Assembly: GCA_035627675.1 (NCBI GenBank)
Contig: DASPLH010000048.1
Coordinates: forward strand, 1 to 21,900
Length of the DNA: 21,900 bases
Source: DASPLH01 sp035627675
GTDB taxonomy: Bacteria; Acidobacteriota; Terriglobia; Terriglobales; Acidobacteriaceae
Direction of reading: 5' to 3'
In this document: piece after piece, positions 16,101-21,900 of the stretch
Position numbering within the stretch: position 1 is the stretch's first letter
Layout of the letters: each line of letters begins with the position of its first letter
Made by a program: the position numbers and the translations under genes
The notes under the pieces: generated by a model
Databases searched by the model: none
What the model saw: the letters and a program-made list of their open reading frames with translations, nothing else
What the model was told of the DNA's origin: nothing

Positions 16101-16703
16101 GTGAGTCACCCGACAAGGAACGACGCCGCCATACACGAGAAGAACAGCGCCTCGCGCATTCTCGACGCCGCCCTCGACCTCTTTGCCGAGAAGGGCTACG
16201 AAGCGGCCTCCATCCGCGAGATCTGCGAACGCGCCGGGATCACCCGGCCGACGCTCTACTACTTTTTCGAGAGCAAAGAAGGTCTGTATCGCGCGCTGGT
16301 CGCCGAAGCCACCCGGGAGTTCGAACGAACCGTCGGCGAAGGGCTGGCCTCCGCGCCCGATCTCCGGGGCAAACTCAAGGGCGTCGCCAGGATGTTTTTC
16401 GAAGACGTGGTGCAGCGCCCGACCCTCGTTCGGTTCATTTACGGGCTCGTGTGGTCAACGACGAACTCTCCGTTCGCGCAGGAGCTGCACACGGCCTACA
16501 TGGCGATGGTGGAACGCATGTCGGCAGCGGCGAGAGAAGCTGCGCGCAACGGTGAGATTTCCGGGGATCGGATCGACCTGCACATGATCGTCCTCATGGG
16601 CGCACTGGGGGAGGCGATCTCCTGTTACCTGTTTGTTGGAACGGAACTCACCCCAGAACTCGCCGACGGGATCGTGGATATCGTCTTCGACGGATGGAAA
16701 TAA
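16101..16703 (+). CDS. TetR/AcrR-family transcriptional regulator, probable efflux repressor
   Basis: From a GTG start this is a 200-aa regulator. Residues about 16-65 form the TetR helix-turn-helix, with RILDAALDLFAEKGYEAASI, then REICERAGITRPTLYYFFESKEGLYRAL. The remaining helical domain is typical of ligand-binding regions with no sequence conservation. A TTG nine bases upstream (16092) is also in frame, but it lies inside the predicted -10 box, so the GTG at 16101 is preferred and the mRNA may be leaderless. The gene ends 29 bp before the TolC-like gene and is codirectional with the channel, adaptor and pump genes, so it most likely represses them and itself until a drug-like ligand binds. 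Confidence 0.9.
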   Translation: MSHPTRNDAAIHEKNSASRILDAALDLFAEKGYEAASIREICERAGITRPTLYYFFESKEGLYRALVAEATREFERTVGEGLASAPDLRGKLKGVARMFFEDVVQRPTLVRFIYGLVWSTTNSPFAQELHTAYMAMVERMSAAAREAARNGEISGDRIDLHMIVLMGALGEAISCYLFVGTELTPELADGIVDIVFDGWK

Positions 16704-16732
16704 ACGCGAATTGTTACGCAAGGGAAGTTCAT

Positions 16733-18052
16733 ATGAGATTCAAAGCACTGTTTCTACTGCTCATGGGGCTGGCGATCAGCACGCACGCGGAGACGCTCTC
16801 GCGCGCGGAAGCCGTCGCCATCGCGCTGCACGCCAATCCTGAAGTGGTGAAGGGCCGGGAGCAGATGAAGTACTACGCGGGACGCATCACCGAAGAGAAG
16901 GCAGCGGCGCTCCCGGAAGTGACAGCCAACGGGATGATGTACCGCTATACGGATCCGTCGTTCCTCAACAGCACGGGTTTCGACGAGTTCCCGCCGGAGT
17001 TGCAGAGGTCCTTCCGCCCGCTCGCGTCCAACATGTTCGACGGAGCAGTACAGGTCAGGCAGACGCTCTACAGCTTCAAGCTCAACCGGGCGATTCGCGC
17101 GGCCAAGCTGGCGCAGACCGTAGGCTCCGCGGATCTCCGCCGCATCCAGCAGCGAATCGCGCTCGACACCATCGAGGCCTACAACGGGCTGCTGTTCGCG
17201 CAGGAGCAAGTGCGAGTCGCGCAGTCGGCGCTCGAGCGGCGCGAGAAGCACCTGGCGATGACGCGCAACCGGCGCACGGCCGGAGTCGCCACCGAACTGG
17301 AAGTGCTGCGCGCAAATGTTGACGTCGAGAACCAGCGGGCTGAGGTGGTGCGGGCCGAGGGCGCAGTCGAGTTGGCGCGCGCCAATCTCAACGCGCTCAT
17401 GCTGCGCCCCATCGACGCTCCGGTCACCGCGACCGACACGCTGAGCTACGCCGCCGTGGACGCCACGCTCGAAGATGTTCTCAGGGCAGCGCTCGCCGAG
17501 CGTCCGGAGCTGGAGGTCGCGCAAACGACCGAGAACATCCGCAGCGAGCTGGTTGGGATTGCCAAGGCCGAATCGAAACCAAGCCTTGAGTTCACCGGAA
17601 ACTACGGGCGCTCTTCGCGCGAAGCCGAGAATTGGTGGCGCAACGATTACGCCAAGTGGAACACGGCGCTCACGATGAAGATACCGATCTTCGACGGACG
17701 CCGCACCGCGGGCCGGGTTGCCCAGGCGCAGGCCGAGGTCGGAAAGGCCCGCCAGGACCGTGTCGCACTCGAGAACCAGATCCGCGTCGAGGCCATGAAC
17801 GTCCTCACGCGCCTCAACGTCGCCGGACGCCTCATCAGCGCGGCGCAGCTGAACGTCGAGCAGGCGCGCAAGGCGCTCGACATGACGCAGGCGAACTACA
17901 ACTACGGCGCCGCCACCGTGCTTGACGTCACCGACGCGCAGAATGCGCTCGTGCAGTCGGAGATGACGCTGGCACAGGCCTTGCAGGAACACGCCAACGC
18001 GCGTGCCACATTGAACTACGTCATGGGTCGCGACCCCGTGGAGGCCCGTTAA
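16733..18052 (+). CDS. TolC-family outer membrane efflux channel
   Basis: The 439-aa product has a signal peptide (MRFKALFLLLMGLAISTHA) and two outer-membrane-efflux repeats. The first starts with TLSRAEAVAIALHANPEV, and the second, near residues 245-430, contains ERPELEVAQ and the closing ANYNYGAATVLDVTDAQNAL motif. Long coiled helices between them carry many Ala, Arg and Glu residues, as expected for the periplasmic tunnel. It should trimerise and form the outer-membrane exit of the adaptor and RND pump that follow. An earlier ATG at 16694 is in frame, but AGGGAAG before 16733 and the signal peptide select the later one. Its TAA overlaps the ATG of the next gene by one base. Confidence 0.93.
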   Translation: MRFKALFLLLMGLAISTHAETLSRAEAVAIALHANPEVVKGREQMKYYAGRITEEKAAALPEVTANGMMYRYTDPSFLNSTGFDEFPPELQRSFRPLASNMFDGAVQVRQTLYSFKLNRAIRAAKLAQTVGSADLRRIQQRIALDTIEAYNGLLFAQEQVRVAQSALERREKHLAMTRNRRTAGVATELEVLRANVDVENQRAEVVRAEGAVELARANLNALMLRPIDAPVTATDTLSYAAVDATLEDVLRAALAERPELEVAQTTENIRSELVGIAKAESKPSLEFTGNYGRSSREAENWWRNDYAKWNTALTMKIPIFDGRRTAGRVAQAQAEVGKARQDRVALENQIRVEAMNVLTRLNVAGRLISAAQLNVEQARKALDMTQANYNYGAATVLDVTDAQNALVQSEMTLAQALQEHANARATLNYVMGRDPVEAR

Positions 18053-19173
18053 TGAATAAGAAGGTAATCATGCGCAGCACTGTCATAGCCACGCTCGCAA
18101 TCGCCCTTGGCCTCACGGCCGCATGCAGCAAGCAGCAGCCCGAGGCCGCAGCCGCTCCTGGGAACACACGCGCCGTCTTCGTCCGCACTGCCGCGGTCGA
18201 GCAGCGCCAGATTCTCGACGAGGTCGTTGTCACCGGAACCATCAAGCCGCAAGCGCAGGTGCAGGTCGTTTCCGAAATCTCCGCGCGCCTGCTGCGGTTG
18301 AACAAGGACGAAGGCGCCTGGGTGAGGAAGGGCGAAGTCATCGCGGTTCTGGACGCGACCGATGCCCGCCTCGCGGCCGATCGCGCCAACGCCGCCGTTG
18401 CCGTCGCCGAGGCGAACCGCGCCCACGCCCTCACCGAGCGTGACCGCGCCGGCAATCTGCTGAAGACCGGCGGCATTACGGACAAGGACCACCTTGCCGC
18501 CAACGTGGCGCTGCAAGTCGCGGAGGCCTCGCTCGCGCAGGTCAAGGCCGAGGCCGCCATCGCCATGCAGAACGTCAGCCGGTGCCAGATCAGGGCGCCT
18601 TTCTCCGGACGCGTGGCCAAGCGGCTGGTGGATGCCGGCACCATGCTCGCGCCCGGCACGCCTGTTCTGCAACTCGTGGATAACTCCACGCTCGAGTTCC
18701 GTGCCTCCGTGCCTTCGACCGAGATCTCGAGAGTGAAGCCGGGAGCCCCGGTGGCGATCACGGTGGACGCGCTGCCCGGCGCGACGCTTCGCGGTCAGGT
18801 CACGCGCATTCTTCCGCTCGTGGAAGAACGCAGCCGCTCGTTCGAGGCGGTTGCACGTGTATCCGAGTCCAACGACCTTGTCTCCGGGCTCTTCGCGCGC
18901 GGACGCATCCGCGTCCGCGAGATCGCCGACGCGCTGGTCGTTCCGCCGTCTTCCCTCGTGCATGACGGACAGAGTGCCGGCAAGGCCAACATTTTCGTCA
19001 TAGAGCAGGGAAAGGCCGACGTTCGCGCGGTGGAGATCGGCGTCGAAGGCGCGGATGCCGTCCAGATTCGCGGCCTTCGGCCGGGCACCACGATTGTCGT
19101 TGATCCGCCAACGACGCTCGCGTCCGGCGCTCCGGTCGAGATCCAGAACTCGGGCAACACAGTCGAACGGTAA
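18052..19173 (+). CDS. RND efflux periplasmic adaptor lipoprotein (membrane fusion protein)
   Basis: The 373-aa product has a lipoprotein signal with lipobox LTAAC and Cys25, so it should be lipid-anchored in the periplasm. It follows the membrane fusion layout: a first beta/lipoyl half (about 55-100, TGTIKPQAQVQV), an alpha-hairpin rich in Ala and Arg (about 100-170), a second lipoyl half (IRAPFSGRV near 180), a beta-barrel, and a membrane-proximal domain ending in GLRPGTTIVVDPP. The start overlaps the TolC-like stop as TAATG, with GGAGG at 18040-18044 spaced 7 nt, so translation is likely coupled. It bridges the channel and pump genes on either side. Confidence 0.94.
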   Translation: MNKKVIMRSTVIATLAIALGLTAACSKQQPEAAAAPGNTRAVFVRTAAVEQRQILDEVVVTGTIKPQAQVQVVSEISARLLRLNKDEGAWVRKGEVIAVLDATDARLAADRANAAVAVAEANRAHALTERDRAGNLLKTGGITDKDHLAANVALQVAEASLAQVKAEAAIAMQNVSRCQIRAPFSGRVAKRLVDAGTMLAPGTPVLQLVDNSTLEFRASVPSTEISRVKPGAPVAITVDALPGATLRGQVTRILPLVEERSRSFEAVARVSESNDLVSGLFARGRIRVREIADALVVPPSSLVHDGQSAGKANIFVIEQGKADVRAVEIGVEGADAVQIRGLRPGTTIVVDPPTTLASGAPVEIQNSGNTVER

Positions 19174-19182
19174 AGGTGAGCG

Positions 19183-21900
19183 ATGTTTCTAAGTAATCTT
19201 TCCATCAAGCAGCCGGTCTTCGCGACCATGATGATGGTTGCGCTCGCCGTACTTGGCATCGCCTCGTACCGGCAGCTCAAGGTCGATCAGTTCCCGGACG
19301 TGGATTTCCCGATCGTCACGGTGACGACGCGCTACGCCGGCGCCTCGCCGGAGAGCGTCGAGCGTGACGTGACACGGAAGATCGAGGAGTCCATCAACAC
19401 CCTGCAAGGCGTGAAGCACATCGAGTCCGTCTCGCAGGAAGGCCTGTCGAACATCATCGTCACTTTCAACCTCGAAATCCCGTCGCAACTTGCCGCGCAG
19501 GACATTCGGGGCAAGATCGCATCCATCCGGGGCGAACTGCCCGTCGAGATCGAAGAGCCCATCGTCTTGCGCATGAATCCCAGCGACATGCCGATCATCT
19601 CGGTCGGCGTGGACGCGAAGGGCATGTCGCCACTGGCGGCCTCGACCCTGGCGGACAAGGTCATCAAGCGGCGTCTTGAAACCGTCTCCGGCGTAGGCGC
19701 TGCGAACCTCGTCGGTGAGGCCGAGCGCGAAGTGCAGGTGCTGGTGGACCGCAACAAGCTCGAGTCCTACCGCCTCACGCTGGCCGACGTGGTCAACGCG
19801 CTCAGGGCCGAAAACATCGACGCCCCGGCCGGTTCCGCCAAGCGTTCCACCACCGAGGCGCTCGTGCGTGTGGGCGCCCGCGGACGCAACGGCGAGCAGA
19901 TCGCGGCCATTCCCATCAAGCAGCTTGGGCAGACTCCGGTCTATGTGCGCGACGTTGCCCAGGTGCTCGATACCTCAAAGGAGCCGAACAACCTCGCGTA
20001 CTTCAACCACGAGCCGGCACTCGCGATCGACATCCTGAAGCAGTCGGGCGCGAACACCGTTGCTGTCGCTGACGACATTCGCAAGGCCATCGAGAAGCTC
20101 CAGGGCGAACTGCCGCCGGGCGTCAACCTGCGCATCATCCGCGACGATTCGCAGTTCATCCGCGAGTCCATCCACGACGTGAACACCACGATGATCATCG
20201 GCGGCCTGCTGACCGTCCTGATCGTATATCTGTTCCTGAACTCGTGGCGCTCCACGGTCATCACCGGACTGACGCTGCCGATTTCGGTCGTGGCGGCCTT
20301 CATCGCGATGCGCGCATTCGGCTTCACGCTCAATGTGCTCACGTTGATGGGCCTTTCCCTCGCGATCGGCATGTTGATCGACGACGCCATCGTCGTTCGC
20401 GAGAACATCGTCCGGCATCTCCAGCGCGGCAAAGACCACTTCGATGCCGCGCGCGACGGCACGGCCGAGATCGGGTTGGCCGTCATGGCCACGACGTTCA
20501 CGATCATCGCCGTCTTCGTGCCGGTGGCGTTCATGGCAGGCATGGTCGGCCGCTTCTTCTACGAGTTCGGAATCACCGTAGCGGCCGCGGTGTTGGTGTC
20601 CTTGTTCGTCAGCTTCACCCTCGATCCCATGCTCTCGTCGCGCTGGGTCGATCCCGAACTCGAAGGTCATCGCCACACTTCGTTCCTTGGCCGCTGGCTC
20701 GAGCGCTTCAACCACTGGTTCGACGGCCTGCACGGCAAATATGAGAGTGTGCTTGCCTGGGCGCTTCGCCGTCGCGTGCTCGTGATGGTGATCGCGGTGG
20801 TTGCGTTCGTCGGCAGCTTCCCGATCCTCGGCATGCTCGGCGGCGACTTCATGCCCGACTACAACCGTGGCGAGTATCAAGTCCTGTTCAAGGCCACTCC
20901 GGGCAGCACGTTGCAGGAGACCGGCGCGCGCGCACTCGAGTTGTCGAAGCGCCTGCGCGGCGTCCCCGGCGTGGATTACACCTACACGACGATCGGCGAG
21001 GCGGGCACGACCTATCGGCCCGTCAACGAAGGTGTGATCTTCGTCAAGCTGAAGTCCAGCAAGGGCAAGTCTTTCTCGGAAGTGTTGCGCGAGGCGCGTC
21101 ATGCCATTCGCGATGTTCCGGGCGTGACCGTCGCGTTGACCGAGGCGGGGCAGTGGGGACAGAAGCCCATTCAGCTCAGCATTCGCGGAGCCGACGTCAA
21201 CGAGCTCGACCGCATCTCGCGTGAGTTCATGCAGAAGGTAGCCAACGTGCCCGGCGTCGCCGACGTCGAGACCAGTCTCGAGAAAGCAAAGCCTGAGCTT
21301 CGCGTCTCCATCGACCGCCAGCGCGCGAGCGACCTCGGCGTCTCTGCCATGACGATCGCCGCAACGCTGCGCGCCGGAGTGGTGGGAGACGTGGCCAGCA
21401 CGATCGAAGACGAGGCGGGCGACACGCACGACATACGCGTACGCCTCAACTCGCTGCAACGCCGTTTCTCGCAGGACCTGTTGGAACTGCACGTTCCCAC
21501 TCGCGCCGAGACGCCCGAGGGTGACAAGATCGGCGTAGCGCTGCGCGAGGTCGCTTCCGCTACTCCGACCACCGGCCCGTCCACCATTCGCCGCAAGGAC
21601 CTGCGGCGCGAAGTGCGCATCTCGGCCAATGCTGACGCGCGTCCGATGGGAGACATCATGGCGGATATCGAGAAGATCTCGGCGTCCATGACGCTTCCGC
21701 CCGGATACGACATCGTGAGCGGCGGCGACGCGGAGGAACTGAAGCAGATGTTCTCCAACATGTTCCAGGCCCTGGCGCTGGCGGTCATCTTCATCTACCT
21801 GATCCTGGCATCGCAGTTCGGGTCGTTCTTCCACCCGTTCTCGATCATGCTGTCGCTGCCGTTGTCTCTCGTCGGCGTCGCCGTCGGACTGCTGATCACG
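19183..21900 (+). CDS. RND efflux pump permease (HAE1/AcrB-like), truncated by the window edge
   Basis: The open frame gives 906 residues without a stop to the last base, about 85-88% of a normal 1030-1060-aa pump. It starts with the family opening NLSIKQPVFATMMM. Periplasmic porter domains follow (SPESVERDV, then PDVDFPIV-like strands), then transmembrane segments 2-6 with proton-relay residues D400 and D401 in GMLIDDAIVV, matching AcrB D407 and D408. The second porter half follows, and the window ends near the start of transmembrane helices 8-9. TM10 with the partner lysine lies beyond the edge and cannot be checked. The gene starts 9 bp after the adaptor stop with AGGTGA upstream. It should drive proton-coupled efflux; the substrate is unknown. 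Confidence 0.94.
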   Translation, partial: MFLSNLSIKQPVFATMMMVALAVLGIASYRQLKVDQFPDVDFPIVTVTTRYAGASPESVERDVTRKIEESINTLQGVKHIESVSQEGLSNIIVTFNLEIPSQLAAQDIRGKIASIRGELPVEIEEPIVLRMNPSDMPIISVGVDAKGMSPLAASTLADKVIKRRLETVSGVGAANLVGEAEREVQVLVDRNKLESYRLTLADVVNALRAENIDAPAGSAKRSTTEALVRVGARGRNGEQIAAIPIKQLGQTPVYVRDVAQVLDTSKEPNNLAYFNHEPALAIDILKQSGANTVAVADDIRKAIEKLQGELPPGVNLRIIRDDSQFIRESIHDVNTTMIIGGLLTVLIVYLFLNSWRSTVITGLTLPISVVAAFIAMRAFGFTLNVLTLMGLSLAIGMLIDDAIVVRENIVRHLQRGKDHFDAARDGTAEIGLAVMATTFTIIAVFVPVAFMAGMVGRFFYEFGITVAAAVLVSLFVSFTLDPMLSSRWVDPELEGHRHTSFLGRWLERFNHWFDGLHGKYESVLAWALRRRVLVMVIAVVAFVGSFPILGMLGGDFMPDYNRGEYQVLFKATPGSTLQETGARALELSKRLRGVPGVDYTYTTIGEAGTTYRPVNEGVIFVKLKSSKGKSFSEVLREARHAIRDVPGVTVALTEAGQWGQKPIQLSIRGADVNELDRISREFMQKVANVPGVADVETSLEKAKPELRVSIDRQRASDLGVSAMTIAATLRAGVVGDVASTIEDEAGDTHDIRVRLNSLQRRFSQDLLELHVPTRAETPEGDKIGVALREVASATPTTGPSTIRRKDLRREVRISANADARPMGDIMADIEKISASMTLPPGYDIVSGGDAEELKQMFSNMFQALALAVIFIYLILASQFGSFFHPFSIMLSLPLSLVGVAVGLLIT

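Noticed and set aside
15937..16116. 60-residue N-terminal extension of gnd
   Set aside because: It is basic, non-homologous and overlaps the divergent tetR promoter region.
19975..21834. 619-residue open frame antisense to the RND pump
   Set aside because: The sense strand encodes an intact pump; the antisense product is low-complexity and charged, with no motif or ribosome site.
1..21900. Mobile island, prophage, defence system or CRISPR array
   Set aside because: No integrase, transposase, phage, toxin-antitoxin, nuclease or spaced repeat array was seen; most genes look like normal chromosomal functions.

Overview
This is a GC-rich bacterial chromosome segment of 21.9 kb with fourteen protein genes. 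I saw no tRNA, rRNA, CRISPR array, transposase or integrase. The gene mix suggests Acidobacteriota, perhaps a Solibacter/Bryobacter-like soil organism. It includes a winged-helix regulator fused to TPR repeats, a secreted M64 peptidase, a GH43 lipoprotein, and a secreted sorbosone-dehydrogenase-like protein carrying Ig-like repeats. This placement rests on gene style alone and is an inference.

Layout. Bases 1-371 are non-coding and carry two small palindromes. They are followed by a stand-alone receiver protein (372-809, +) and an exporter-type ABC transporter with a TTG start (1032-2849, +). The ABC gene overlaps tail-to-tail by 26 bp with a winged-helix/TPR regulator (2824-4251, -). A 295-bp spacer holds nested inverted repeats and a perfect 15-bp-stem hairpin. 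Next come a secreted M64 metallopeptidase (4547-5989, -), a degenerate inverted repeat, and peptidase E (6184-6894, +). A short AT-rich palindromic spacer precedes an unrecognised 145-aa helical protein (6968-7405, -), a GH43 lipoprotein (7533-9320, -) and the Ig-like/sorbosone-dehydrogenase protein (9583-11253, -).

The second half has two clear operons facing away from each other. On the minus strand gnd, zwf and pgl give the whole oxidative pentose phosphate branch, followed 48 bp later by a membrane-anchored O-methyltransferase. On the plus strand a TetR-type regulator leads a tripartite efflux operon: TolC-like channel, lipoprotein adaptor and RND pump. The pump runs off the right edge. 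The TetR promoter region looks self-regulated, with a palindromic operator over the -10 box and a probable leaderless GTG start.

How the genes fit together. GH43 and the sugar dehydrogenase could act on plant polysaccharide sugars outside the cytoplasm, while gnd-zwf-pgl burns glucose-6-phosphate inside for NADPH; their adjacency is suggestive only. The two peptidases point to protein scavenging. I found no clearly new multi-gene defence or biosynthetic system. The best leads are the non-coding repeats, the leaderless TetR start with its operator, the anchored methyltransferase, the charged insertion in the M64 peptidase and the unknown 145-aa protein.
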